Source: Meira nashicola
Taxonomy: Eukaryota > Basidiomycota > Exobasidiomycetes > Exobasidiales > Brachybasidiaceae
Direction: 5' to 3'
Assembly (NCBI GenBank): GCA_001600355.1
Contig: BCJU01000001.1
Coordinates: forward strand, 889,178 to 953,177
DNA length: 64,000 nt
Shown here piece after piece: positions 18,140 through 27,710 of this stretch. Under the pieces are notes generated by a model, which saw only the letters and a list, made by a program, of their open reading frames with translations, had not been told where the DNA came from and made no database searches. Each line of letters begins with the position of its first letter. Position 1 is the stretch's first letter. Position numbers and translations under genes: made by a program.

Positions 18140-19033
18140 ATGTCATCCTTACTTCAAAATGTATTGGCTTCACGCCTAGCACAAGCTACTTTGGGAACAG
18201 ATGAGAATGGAAATGTACCATCCTCCTCCTCTTCAACAACAAATTCTTCAATGCCGCCACCAGAGATTGTTGTAAAAGAATCACAATCACAATCTATAGA
18301 TGATTGGGAAAAAGTGGAAAGTGAAGAAATTACAAGTGATGATGAAATGGTAAATGTGGTCTCTTTACCCGGTACTGTACCTGGAACGCCACATATTAGT
18401 AGACCTCCTTCGCCCGGTGGAATGAATCGGACTACGCCTTCGAAGCGATCCACTCTTGGTAAATCGATAGGTTCTGGTATTTTACGAAAAAGCAAGACTG
18501 ATCCACTTAGATCTTTACCAAAAGAGATTTCTCAGCGTATCTTCCTTTCCCTGCCAGTTTCAAGTTTGATTTCACTATCGCAAGTTAATAAGCGGTATAG
18601 AAGAAGTGCAACTTTGAATTATTGTTGGTACAGACAATGCAATAAAGGAGCGATGGCTGAAGAAGTACAAGATGATGAATTTGGTTCTGGCGGTGGAGCA
18701 AAATGGACAAGAAGGGCAAGTAAAATGGATTGGAAAACACAATATGCAAAACAAAGAAGGATGGAAGCGAAAGAACAACAGCGTTTAGAATCTTTACCGG
18801 GTAGCGGAGCAGTAACTCCGAGCAGAACGCAAAGGTTACGTGATGAAGGTATTAAAACTGCATCCGAACAAAGACAAGAAGAATGGCGTGAACAAGAACA
18901 GCAAGGGTTTACAAAAGCTGAAATGCGTGATTGGTATAAAGAACAAGGAGGTACAAAAGGTGGAAAGTTGAAAGGCAAACGTGGAAAAGGAGGTTCCAAA
19001 ACAGGTGTTGATGATGGCAGTCTGTGGGAATGA
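18140..19033 (+). CDS. F-box protein
   Basis: The 297-residue protein has a disordered Ser/Pro-rich N-terminus with phosphosite-like TPSKRSTLG. The F-box spans about 125-165 (LPKEISQRIFLSLPVSSLISLSQVNKR is cut short here: LPKEISQRIF then VSSLISLSQVNKR). After it comes WTRRASKMDWKTQYAKQR, similar to the W-K-xxY segment seen just after F-boxes in several fungal proteins, then a charged coiled stretch and a Gly/Lys-rich end. No WD40, LRR or Kelch substrate domain is present. It is expected to bind Skp1 in an SCF ubiquitin ligase; the substrate is unknown. Confidence 0.8.
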   Translation: MSSLLQNVLASRLAQATLGTDENGNVPSSSSSTTNSSMPPPEIVVKESQSQSIDDWEKVESEEITSDDEMVNVVSLPGTVPGTPHISRPPSPGGMNRTTPSKRSTLGKSIGSGILRKSKTDPLRSLPKEISQRIFLSLPVSSLISLSQVNKRYRRSATLNYCWYRQCNKGAMAEEVQDDEFGSGGGAKWTRRASKMDWKTQYAKQRRMEAKEQQRLESLPGSGAVTPSRTQRLRDEGIKTASEQRQEEWREQEQQGFTKAEMRDWYKEQGGTKGGKLKGKRGKGGSKTGVDDGSLWE

Positions 19034-19464
19034 AGAAAAAACATTATTTTTGTGCTGTGCAAAAGTCAATTTATCCATTTGATACCCGGTAAAAATTTCG
19101 TCTGAAGTTTCTTTTAATCCTGAGCCCGGTGTTTAATTGAAGGTCCGATTGTTCCGTCAGACTTTGCCCGCAAGATTTTGATACTGTACGCCTCACGTAA
19201 TAGTATTGTAGTCATCACTTATTTTTCCGAGTAAGAAGAGGGTGTACTTATTTTACGCCAAAAAAGGAAAGACTATAAATAATCAAGGACCGAATTTGCA
19301 TAATTAAGGACCGGTTTGTTTGTTTGTGTTGCGCGTACTTGATCGATCAATCCAGCAACCTCAAAACTATTTAAAGCGAAGGATTTTTGCGACCGTATTC
19401 GACATGTAACCCAACATTCTCTTCCCTCCCCTCTCCCTCACAAAACATTCATTTCTCATTCAAG
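19034..19464. promoter_or_regulatory. Intergenic region upstream of the GH11 gene
   Basis: The 431 bp have a TATAAAT-type element near 19276 (GACTATAAATAATC). A pyrimidine-rich CTCTTCCCTCCCCTCTCCCT run just before 19440 resembles a core-promoter CT block. Confidence 0.4.
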
Positions 19465-21063
19465 ATGTCACGCAAATTTTGCCTTCCATTCGTTTTGATC
19501 TATGCATGCTTCCTCCTTCAAGCTGTTCATTGTCATCCAAAACTTCGAACAGTTGCCAATGGAGTGATGATGTTCAAGCGTACAAAGAATACAACTTCAA
19601 CAGATGATCCAAGTAACAGCGGAAGTGATAACGGTGACAGTAGTAGTGATCCTTCTAGTGGTAATTTAAAAACTTTACCTCATGGTTGGGATACAAGTGG
19701 AAAATACTTTGCATCCGTTTGGGATAATAAAGCAAAAGGAACCTATACAGCAAAAGGTGATGATGCAGGAACGTTTGAATTCAAATGGAATGGAGTTGAT
19801 GATGCAATTGTAGGAAAAGGTTTTAGAAGTGGTACAACAGATCGTGTGATCTCATACAATGGTAACTTTGAAGTTAGTGGAAACGGTGCCTATGCTGCTC
19901 TTTATGGTTGGAGTGTGAAGGAACATTGCGTTGAATATTACGTAGTTGAAAATTGGGGTCAATATCCACCTTGCGGTGGTACTGATAACAAAGGCACATT
20001 CGAAAGTGATGGTGAAACATATACTTTTTGCACTGTTGAAGGTGGTCCATGTATCGATAATTCAAGTCAAAAACATATTCAATTTTGGTCACGTCGTCAA
20101 ACGAAAAGTACAAATGGAACAATCACATTTGCAAATCACGTTAATGCATGGCAAAAAGCAGGAATGATTTTAGGTACTTTAAGTTCTCCACAAATCTTTG
20201 CCGTTGAAGCTTATGCTGGCTCTTCAGGTTCTGCAACATTTACCATTTCTGAAGGTGGAAGTGGTAATAATAATACAGATACTTCTAGCAGTGATTATAG
20301 TGATGCAAGCAATAATACTAGCAATAATTCCACTGCTAGCCAAGACGCAAGTGATGATAATAGCGGTGATGCAGCCAATGATTACGGCACCAATGGTTCC
20401 AACCAAGATTCTACCGATGATAAAAGTAAAGATCCCGATGCAAGCCAAGATTCTAGTGATAATGGTGATGATAGCCAAGAATCAAGCTATGTACCAAAGA
20501 GTGATCTTGATTCCGGCAATTCAGGCAAGAATGGAACAACGACTGATACAGGTGATACAGGTAAAGATCCTAGTCAAGATCCAAATGATGCAAGCACGGA
20601 TGACTCTGGTGATGATTCAGGTGATGACACGAGTGATTATGGTAGTGATGACACTAGTGATGATTCAGGTGATGATTCTGGTGATGATTCTAGTGATGAT
20701 TCTAGTGATGATTCTAGTGATGATTCTAGTGATGACACTAGTGATCCTTCAAGTGATGATTCAAGTGATGATTCAAGTGGTGATTCAAGTGATTATACAA
20801 GTGATCCTTCTAGCGATGATTCCAGTGATCCTTCAAGCGACCCTTCTACCGATGTCGTTAGTGATTACGGCAAAGACCCTGCCAGCAAAGATCCTTCTAA
20901 CAAAGATTGCAAAAAACCACGTATTACACAATCAAACAACAACACTGCACCTGCAAATGAAGCGGATAATGAAGATCCTTCAGATTCGTACAGTACACCT
21001 TCTTTGGATGATGCAAGCAATGATGCAGGTAAAAAGAACAATACCACAAAATCATCAAATTGA
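19465..21063 (+). CDS. Secreted GH11 endo-beta-1,4-xylanase-like protein with a long Ser/Asp-rich tail
   Basis: The product is 532 residues from the ATG at 19465, with a signal peptide (cleavage likely after VHC or near HPK). A linker of about 40 Ser/Asp/Asn residues precedes a GH11 domain (about 65-265). Family landmarks are GKGFRSGTTDRVISYNGNF, YGWSVKEHCVEYYVVENWG containing the nucleophile Glu, WSRRQTKSTNGTIT, and the acid/base Glu in FAVEAYAGSSGSATF. Both catalytic Glu residues are present. Extra Cys residues (EHC, PPCGG, FCTVEGGPC) could form disulfides unusual for the family. From about 270 to the end, roughly 260 residues are Ser/Asp/Thr/Asn-rich, peaking in tandem DDSSDDSS-type repeats at about 390-460. 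No GPI signal is seen. Function: xylan cleavage outside the cell; the tail's role is unknown. Confidence 0.85.
   Translation: MSRKFCLPFVLIYACFLLQAVHCHPKLRTVANGVMMFKRTKNTTSTDDPSNSGSDNGDSSSDPSSGNLKTLPHGWDTSGKYFASVWDNKAKGTYTAKGDDAGTFEFKWNGVDDAIVGKGFRSGTTDRVISYNGNFEVSGNGAYAALYGWSVKEHCVEYYVVENWGQYPPCGGTDNKGTFESDGETYTFCTVEGGPCIDNSSQKHIQFWSRRQTKSTNGTITFANHVNAWQKAGMILGTLSSPQIFAVEAYAGSSGSATFTISEGGSGNNNTDTSSSDYSDASNNTSNNSTASQDASDDNSGDAANDYGTNGSNQDSTDDKSKDPDASQDSSDNGDDSQESSYVPKSDLDSGNSGKNGTTTDTGDTGKDPSQDPNDASTDDSGDDSGDDTSDYGSDDTSDDSGDDSGDDSSDDSSDDSSDDSSDDTSDPSSDDSSDDSSGDSSDYTSDPSSDDSSDPSSDPSTDVVSDYGKDPASKDPSNKDCKKPRITQSNNNTAPANEADNEDPSDSYSTPSLDDASNDAGKKNNTTKSSN
20590..20850 (+). repeat. Tandem GAT-TCT-AGT-GAT coding repeat in the GH11 tail
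   Basis: Near-identical 12-nt units, (GATTCTAGTGAT)n with GATTCAGGTGAT and GATTCAAGTGAT variants, encode runs of Asp-Ser-Ser-Asp. The densest, almost perfect block is about 20670-20740. The repeat is open in other frames too, producing long spurious reading frames. Confidence 0.85.
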
Positions 21064-21202
21064 GTATGAGAACTGACTCAACAAAAGTTAGGTCAAATGA
21101 TCGCCGGACGATCTGAGTTTCATCATCACTATGATTTTGAAAAGCTACTATGTACAATGTTCCCTTAATCAAATCCATCCACCCTATTCTTTTTTAGTGA
21201 GA
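21064..21202. terminator. Convergent 3' region, GH11 / HAD gene
   Basis: Only 139 bp separate the two stop codons, so both transcripts must end within or beyond this spacer. No distinct polyadenylation signal stands out. Confidence 0.35.
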
Positions 21203-22165
21203 TTACTGTGATGCTTTGTTTGATTCATATTGAAGAATCTTGTTTGCTATATCGTCTAAATCTTTAGCAACCACGTCTGGCGTTCCATAAATATCTGAAC
21301 ACATTTCGAATTCTTCATAAGTAACCCAAGCAGTTTTAAATCCTTGCTTTTTTGCAGCGAATAAATCCCACGTATGACTTGCAACGAACCATAAACGAAC
21401 ATCTTCGTCAGGTTTGATTTGAATACGGTTTTTTATTTCTTCATAAACTCGTGGATCTGGTTTTGCGATTTGATTTTCATCACAACTGAATATACCTACA
21501 CCATTTCCAAATTTATGTTCTGAAGTAGAAACTGAATTTTCTTGTTCCTTAACAGTATTTAGACCTGTATACAAAGGCATACTTTCTCCTAAAGCACCAA
21601 CGAATAATTTTTGCGCCAAAGCAATTCCGCCGTTTGTTGCACCAAAAAGGTCTACTCTTTTAATATTTGTATTTGAAAGTTTTGTTTGATCACGATATGT
21701 TTTAGTAAATGCGTTTACCATTCCAGGACGTGGTCTTAGGCTAGAAAGAGTAGACATAATTCTTTCTATAATTTCTTCACCAAATGGACTTCCGCTACCG
21801 TCACTTTTTGTTTGTGAAAAGTGTTGATCGGAAGGTGATCCAGCTCCACCTCCACGTTTTGTCATTTGCGTTTGTGAGTCTTCTGTTGCGCCTCCTTTAT
21901 CAGATTTAGGTTTCGTTAAACCAGCTTGAAGTAATACTCTTGGTAAACCTGCTTTAAAACAAGCTGAAATAGGTTTATAATTACCATTTATACTTAAATT
22001 CGTAAAATCTCTTTGACCTGCATGATACCAATCCATTATAATTAATTCGGCAAATCGATCATCTTTTATTTGATTGGAAAAAATTGATTTTAATTCTTCT
22101 ATCGGCTTCGTTAAATCAAAACATGTTCCTAAAACGTCATGAACTACTACTAGACGTGCGGACAT
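21203..22165 (-). CDS. HAD-superfamily haloacid dehalogenase-like (type II) hydrolase
   Basis: The product is 320 residues from the ATG at 22165; a longer in-frame reading upstream starts without good context. HAD motifs: VVHDVLGTCFD (motif I; nucleophile Asp), DLFGATNGG (motif II region), KPDPRVYEE (motif III Lys), and VASHTWDLFAAKKQGFKTAW (motif IV), the last very typical of L-2-haloacid dehalogenases. The cap carries MDWYHAGQRDFTNLS. Between them is a Gly/Ser/Lys low-complexity insertion of about 45 residues (around 105-150) absent from the compact bacterial enzymes of about 230 residues. The real substrate in fungi is unknown; dehalogenation is inferred from family only. Confidence 0.8.
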   Translation of the reverse strand: MSARLVVVHDVLGTCFDLTKPIEELKSIFSNQIKDDRFAELIIMDWYHAGQRDFTNLSINGNYKPISACFKAGLPRVLLQAGLTKPKSDKGGATEDSQTQMTKRGGGAGSPSDQHFSQTKSDGSGSPFGEEIIERIMSTLSSLRPRPGMVNAFTKTYRDQTKLSNTNIKRVDLFGATNGGIALAQKLFVGALGESMPLYTGLNTVKEQENSVSTSEHKFGNGVGIFSCDENQIAKPDPRVYEEIKNRIQIKPDEDVRLWFVASHTWDLFAAKKQGFKTAWVTYEEFEMCSDIYGTPDVVAKDLDDIANKILQYESNKASQ

Positions 22166-22499
22166 ACTGAACACGAAATTAGTGTATGATGATGGGAAGG
22201 AAGAAGGAGATGAAGCAAGGAAATAACTTCGGCAAATGGTCATTTCGGAAGGGTGGAGGCCTATCGCGCTGTAATGCATGATAAATCGCGGGGAAGGGAA
22301 TATTCTATCGGAAATAAGAATCTTTACATGCAGCGCTGCGCTGTGCATATATATCCGAAAGTAATGACATTAGTATGCTTGCAGAATTTCAATACAAAGT
22401 TCATTTTCGTACAGATTATACTGAAAGGGATATCGTTCAAGGCAAAAAGAATGAGAAAAGAGGAGCAAAAAAGAAGAAAAAGATTAAGCATTTTTATAA
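22166..22499. promoter_or_regulatory. HAD gene promoter / PIL1 3' flank, with a GC-palindrome-like element
   Basis: The 334 bp include AGCGCTGCGCTGTGCATATATAT near 22330-22355 (split here as AGCGCTGCGCTG then TGCATATATAT). It resembles the GC-rich palindrome plus CATATATA found at 40080-40100. Confidence 0.4.
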
Positions 22500-24495
22500 T
22501 CACTGCTGTGGAGGAGGAACACGATATCCCGCTGCTGATCCTGGACGGCTGTTAGGTCTAGAGCCACTCCAAGGTTGATGAGGAGGTTGCAAGGGCACTG
22601 CATATTCCAAATCACTAGGATCTAAACCTCCATAAACAGATTGATGAGCATCATAAGGCGGTGCAGGAGGGTGATCTTCTCCTTGATATCCTTCACCACT
22701 TTGTCCTGGAACGGCAGAGAATCTTTTACGAATTGCTAAAGGTGCTGTATTTTCGCTCGTGTCTCCTATTGGTTGTGCTAAACCAAGACTGGTTGTACTT
22801 CCACCTGCATACTGCGAAGAAGGTCCACGTCCGAATCCTTTACGGAAAGCAGCAGCAGTCATCTTACGTCCTTCCGTAGGTGGCTCATACGGACTTGAAG
22901 GAATATGTGAGCCGATAGAAGGTGTTCCCATTCCTCCTACTCCACCGCCAGGAGACATTGGCCGACGAACAGATTGTTGAGCAGCCCGGGTAGATCCGAC
23001 AGATTGGAAATAATTATCATCATTCGTCGGATCTTCGGCAGGTGTTGCAAATTGTTGTGAAGCAGGAGGAGTGGAAATATTTGGCCCATATGAGTTATGG
23101 TGTCCTCCGTTCTGCGAAGTATACATGGCTGCAGATGATACTGAAGGCGGAATGGCGTTTGCAGATCCCGCCTGATCGAGAGATTCGTTAGAATCATTTC
23201 CTCCAACAATTCTCAAATTGGATGCGCCTACTTGTACATTGTCCGGTGACCTCGAAGCAAATTGATCGGCAATTGGCGTTCCTGATGCTCTAGAAGCAGT
23301 ACTGATAGGTTGAGGTGCAGAGAAAGATTGATATTCCGTGTTTGTTTGTCGCCATTGATCCGTTGCAGAATCTTGCGAAAGTGTCGGATCATTGGGTGGA
23401 TGATTCAGCGATGATGAATGTTGCGCATAGATTGGCGTCGTTTGACGATCTTCAGAATAGCGATTCTCGTATGATTCTTGCCCTGGATTTTGCTCATGCT
23501 CATGCTCATGTTCTTGCTCTTGCCATCCTGCACGACTGATCTCTCCTGAGTCATCTACACCGTTACCGGTTACACTGTTGTAAAAATCGCCATTTGAATC
23601 GTCAATCTCGCTTGGCCTCATTTGATGACCGTAATCATGTCTTTGTACACCAGCAGAAGATCCAGAAGGAGTGAAGCCAACATCTGCTAAACCTCGCGTT
23701 GCTTCTTGTAACAATTGATCGGTTCGCATTGCTCCAACGTAATCTGTACGAGGCATGCCTGGATGCGTCTGTTCCATTGGAATTTCTTCAATGATCATCT
23801 TTCCAACCTCGGCAATGATTGTTAACTTTTCAGCAAGTTCCAATAATCCACCGCACTTAATGCCCATTGCTTCTTTGACTGTTCTTCTTTTGTAATCTCC
23901 AATAGCTGCCTCTTCTGCTTGTACTTCTACTCGCAAAGATTCCATTTCTCCGCGTAATTCTTTCAACTGTGCAGTCGTTTTCATTAATTCTTTGTTCTCT
24001 GGTCCCATCTTTGCCAATTTTTTCTCTACACTTTCGATCTTTGAGCCCAATGATCTCTTTCGTGCTCTCATATCGGCCAAAGCTTCCTCTCGTGTTCTGA
24101 CTGATTTGAAATGTTGTCTGATCGTAGAAAGGTGAGCATTGAGTCTAGTTTGCGAAGTAGCGTAGGAATCAAATAATAAAGATAATTTTCCCAAAACATC
24201 GTTTAAATCTTCACCTTCACTTGTAGACCAATTCTTTATAGCTTCTGCAGTTTTATGAAAGTCTTGTGCAGATCTAGCGTTTGATTTGATGAAATCTTTT
24301 TCAGAGTTGATAATCTCTTGTAAATTTCTGAATTTGGACAAACGATTCTCTAGTCAATACTTTTACTCTTTGCTTGCACAAATTCAGTGTGGAGGTAAAA
24401 CTTTAAACTCACTTTAAATCACGATTACCTAACGGATTGAAGCCAGATGGCAATGTACTCTGATGAGCAACTGATTGTTGTGCTTTTCTAAACAT
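22500..24495 (-). CDS. PIL1: Eisosome core BAR-domain protein (PIL1/LSP1 family), long-tailed (2 exons)
   Basis: Exons are 24495-24413 (83 nt) and 24327-22500, giving 636 residues. The start MFRKAQQSVAHQSTLPSGFNP is the family's N-terminal segment, which inserts next to the membrane. The joined NRDLKNLQEIINSEKDF leads into a Pil1-type BAR domain (about 30-240), with KNWSTSEGEDLNDVLGKLSL and the helix RRTVKEAMGIKCGGLLELAEK. Such proteins bind PI(4,5)P2, assemble into half-cylinders and shape plasma-membrane furrows, with TORC2/Pkh regulation in yeast. Yeast Pil1 has about 340 residues; here about 390 extra residues of Ser/Pro/Gln/Asn-rich, probably disordered tail follow, including EHEHEHEQ. 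The PIL1 versus LSP1 assignment is not possible from one copy. Confidence 0.92.
24328..24412 (-). other. Intron near the 5' end of the PIL1-like gene
   Basis: This 85-nt phase-2 intron has donor GTGAGTTTAA, a TTGACTAG branch-like site and acceptor CAAATTCAG. It splits a very short first exon from the BAR exon. Confidence 0.8.
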
Positions 24496-24869
24496 GTTGA
24501 GGAATTGATGGATGTGGTTGATGGTCAAAGAACGGAAGTAATTAATCAAAATCAAATGACCCATGTGGTTCCGGTGGAAACATCTTTTTTTTATTTTAAT
24601 ATGAGGCAGTGTCTCACGTGTAGGCGGAAAGGGTGGAAATGCAGTCAATAACGCACATGCATTATTAGCCTGATTTCCTGCACTGCTCTCATACGGCGCC
24701 GATTCTATGAATGCATGTATTTATTTATTTATTCACGCATACGTTTGTGCGTGTAGGCTTAATAAGGCCAAGCCTTAATCAGACCCAAGAATTCTTGTAG
24801 GTGTTGGTCTAGCATTAATCTTCTCATCCAAATCTTCATATAATCCAAAGATAGAGAGCCGCGATAGCC
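24496..24869. promoter_or_regulatory. Divergent promoter, PIL1 / SCY1
   Basis: The 374 bp contain a T8 run near 24583-24590 and (TTTA)n at about 24718-24732. A TATA-type element is not obvious. No gene is seen. Confidence 0.4.
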
Positions 24870-27590
24870 ATGGCATCATTCTTTAGCCAGGCAAGCTCTT
24901 ATTTCGGTAGGACAAATATATCTGCCAATTATTCCATCACAGATTCATCTTCCACACCAACAACACATGCAGGATTATGGAAAATTCAAAGAGCTATACG
25001 CTCAGCTGGAGGATTGGCTTCGTTAGCAAGACCATCAACGCCGAATGTGGCTGCGAATGGAGAAGGAAGTAGTGATGGCACAGGACAAGCGAGTACTTCG
25101 TCTAATAATGAAAAAGCTTCTGTTAGCGTTTGGTCTCATGTAGTAACAACAAGAGGGAGAAGTAAAGATTTAGTGGTAGAAGTATTGAAGAAGGAAGCAT
25201 CTTCTTTGACACGTCTAAGGCATCCATGCATCCTTGAAGTAGCTGAACCATTGGAAGAAGTACGTTCAGAACTCACTTTTGCAACAGAGCCAGTCATGGC
25301 TTCTCTATCTCAAGCTTTACTGGCAAGTGAATCCTCGGGAAGGGCAAGTGATAGTCTCCAATTGGACGAGATCGAAATACAAAAGGGACTTTTACAAGTT
25401 GCGAGAGGATTAGAATTCTTACATGGTGCCGGACTAGTACATGGAAATCTAACACCTGATGCAATTCTAGTCAATGTCAAAGGCGATTGGAAATTGTCAG
25501 GCTTTGGTTTTTTGACACCTTTGAAACAACCTGATGGATCACCAACACCATTTGAATACCCGGATTACGATCCAAGTCTACCAGCAGCTTTGAGTAGAAA
25601 TTTCGATTATTTGGCACCAGAATATGCACTAGACGAAAAGCGTGAACCTGCGAATGATATCTATTCTCTAGGATGCGTTATGTTTGCTGCTCACAATAAA
25701 GGCGAACCACCCTTCCGAAATCGAAACAGTTTACAGAACATCCGACAAAATGCCGATAATCTTGGAACGGTTGCATCTTCCAGCACATGGCAAAGGATGG
25801 GAAGGGATTTGATTAATGTGCTCTCCACACTTCTCACACGATACCCAGGAGCAAGGCCAGATGCTTCCGCCTTTCAACGTTCAGAATATTTCAACAACAT
25901 GCTTACACAAACACTCAAATTTATGGAACGGGATAATTTTGCTGGGAAAACAAAAGAAGAACGTGTTTCTTTCTTGAAAGGACTATTAAGGATTTTAGAT
26001 CAATTCTCCGATCGTCTTTTACGTAGAAAGGTTTTACCGGCTTTGCTGGAGTTGATGAACGATCGTACTTTACTACCGTTCATCTTACCAAACGTCTTTG
26101 TCATCTCAAAGAATCTTTCTTCGATCGAGTTTACAACAAACGTCTTGCCAAAGCTCAAACCTCTTTTTAATGTACAAGATCCGCCGCAAAATCAACTAAT
26201 CTTACTAGAGCAGATTGAGCTATTCGTATCCAAGACATCTCCACCGGTGTTCAGAGAACAGGTAACTCCACTTTTGTATTCTGCTTTAGAAGCAGAAAGT
26301 GTTCCATCACAAGAGAAAGCCTTGCAGACAGTGCCTCGATTATGTGAAGTGCTAGAATATTCGCATGTCAAAGAGGTCTTGTTCCCCAAGATTGCAACAC
26401 TTTTTACTAAAACCAGAGTACTTTCCGTCAAGTGCAATACCTTGATCTGTTTTCATTCGATGATCAGTGTTTTGGACAAGTATACCCTAACGGAGAAATT
26501 GGTTCCTATCCTTGCACGAATCAAAACTCGTGAACCATCAGTGATGGTAGCCACTCTTGCTGTTCATGATGCTATGGCTAAGAAAGTTGATCGGGAAACG
26601 CTTGCAACTTCCATCATTCCTCAGCTTTGGGCGATGTCAATGGGACCTCAATTAACTGCAGAGCAATTTCAACGTTTCATGAGAGCGATTGATGAAATGG
26701 GTGAAAGGGTTAAGAAAGAGCATTTGCAACATTTACAAGAGCAAAAGCGAATGCAAGATCATACAGAGAGTTATGTTGCTGGATCTTCGGCTGGAGGTAG
26801 TGACAATATATCAGGATTGACGCCTTCCGGTGATGTTGATTTCGCCACTCTTGTAGGCTCTGCCAAAGCAGGTGGTCAACAAGTTGCAAGGGATATGCCT
26901 GTAGGTGGAAATGTGTTGGATGTTATGTCATGGGATGATTTAGATTCTACTTCTGTTTCAACGCCGGCACAAAATATGACACCTACTATCACACCTTCGC
27001 ATACTGGATCAACAAAGCCAGCAAATAACGGATTTAACACATCATCTAGCACAAATACTTTAACACCTTCTTCGCTCAGTGGTAATCGTACCATTGCTCC
27101 TCCGCCGATTAACAATCCAGTCAGTAGACCATCGTTCACTTCAAATTTGTCATCATCTTCCAATCCAAGCAAGCCAAATGTTGCTCCTCCTCCTGGCTGG
27201 TCAGGCAATACCTTATCACCCTCTTCTTCTTCGACAAATATGAGCGGATTTGGAGGTAGCAGTGCTTCAGGACCTAATTATAACATCTCCTTGACTCCAG
27301 CCAGTAGCAACACTAATTCCTCTTCGCCTTTAGCATTAACGACAAATTCGTTTGCAGGTCTACCTCCTCTAGTGCCACAAACATCTTCATTAGGATCGCA
27401 ATTTAGCATGCCTCCTGCTGCCCCGGCTGTAACCCCGAGCCAGCCAGTAAAGCAAGCAAATACGCCTGGTGGACCTCCAGGATGGGGAGGAAGTGTTTTA
27501 CAGCCAACATCTAAAAGTGGTTCTGCAGCTCAGAACAATATGAGAGGAGCAAATAATTCTGCCTGGACAGATTTCGATCCTTTGAATTAG
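24870..27590 (+). CDS. SCY1: SCY1-like pseudokinase (SCYL2/CVAK104 type)
   Basis: The product is 906 residues, single exon. A kinase-like domain spans about 25-335: HGNLTPDAILVN stands where HRD-x-K-x-x-N should be, and SGFGF replaces DFG, so catalysis should be lost, as in SCYL proteins. APE-like DYLAPEYALDEKREPANDIYSLGCVMF is recognisable (given here in parts: DYLAPEYAL, then NDIYSLGCV). HEAT-type helical repeats follow (about 350-640). The C-terminal 270 residues are Ser/Thr/Pro/Asn-rich with MSWDDLD, PPGWSG and PPGWGGS motifs, and the last nine residues read AWTDFDPLN, a WxxF-acidic motif of AP-2-ear ligands. Family role: clathrin-dependent trafficking between Golgi, endosomes and plasma membrane. 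Confidence 0.92.
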   Translation: MASFFSQASSYFGRTNISANYSITDSSSTPTTHAGLWKIQRAIRSAGGLASLARPSTPNVAANGEGSSDGTGQASTSSNNEKASVSVWSHVVTTRGRSKDLVVEVLKKEASSLTRLRHPCILEVAEPLEEVRSELTFATEPVMASLSQALLASESSGRASDSLQLDEIEIQKGLLQVARGLEFLHGAGLVHGNLTPDAILVNVKGDWKLSGFGFLTPLKQPDGSPTPFEYPDYDPSLPAALSRNFDYLAPEYALDEKREPANDIYSLGCVMFAAHNKGEPPFRNRNSLQNIRQNADNLGTVASSSTWQRMGRDLINVLSTLLTRYPGARPDASAFQRSEYFNNMLTQTLKFMERDNFAGKTKEERVSFLKGLLRILDQFSDRLLRRKVLPALLELMNDRTLLPFILPNVFVISKNLSSIEFTTNVLPKLKPLFNVQDPPQNQLILLEQIELFVSKTSPPVFREQVTPLLYSALEAESVPSQEKALQTVPRLCEVLEYSHVKEVLFPKIATLFTKTRVLSVKCNTLICFHSMISVLDKYTLTEKLVPILARIKTREPSVMVATLAVHDAMAKKVDRETLATSIIPQLWAMSMGPQLTAEQFQRFMRAIDEMGERVKKEHLQHLQEQKRMQDHTESYVAGSSAGGSDNISGLTPSGDVDFATLVGSAKAGGQQVARDMPVGGNVLDVMSWDDLDSTSVSTPAQNMTPTITPSHTGSTKPANNGFNTSSSTNTLTPSSLSGNRTIAPPPINNPVSRPSFTSNLSSSSNPSKPNVAPPPGWSGNTLSPSSSSTNMSGFGGSSASGPNYNISLTPASSNTNSSSPLALTTNSFAGLPPLVPQTSSLGSQFSMPPAAPAVTPSQPVKQANTPGGPPGWGGSVLQPTSKSGSAAQNNMRGANNSAWTDFDPLN

Positions 27591-27710
27591 GCAAGAGCAT
27601 AGCTGGAATGCATGTAGAATTAGCAATATATCTTACAAATATAAAATGTACAATAATATCCAAAGAATGAACAAAAAGCAAAAAGGAATCTTTATGTCGG
27701 AATGAGTTAT
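27591..27710. terminator. Convergent 3' region, SCY1 / membrane protein
   Basis: The 120-bp spacer between two convergent stop codons is rich in A/T (AATATAAAATGTACAATAAT), a likely polyadenylation environment for SCY1. Confidence 0.4.

Noticed and set aside
20198..21076. A 292-codon frame overlapping the GH11 gene in another frame, rich in Met/Val/Ile
   Set aside because: It is a shadow of the Ser/Asp repeat: the 12-nt repeats are open in all frames, and the product is monotonous Met/Ile/Val/Leu.
22940..23540. Several open frames antisense to the PIL1 tail
   Set aside because: They are shadows over low-complexity coding sequence with no domain content.
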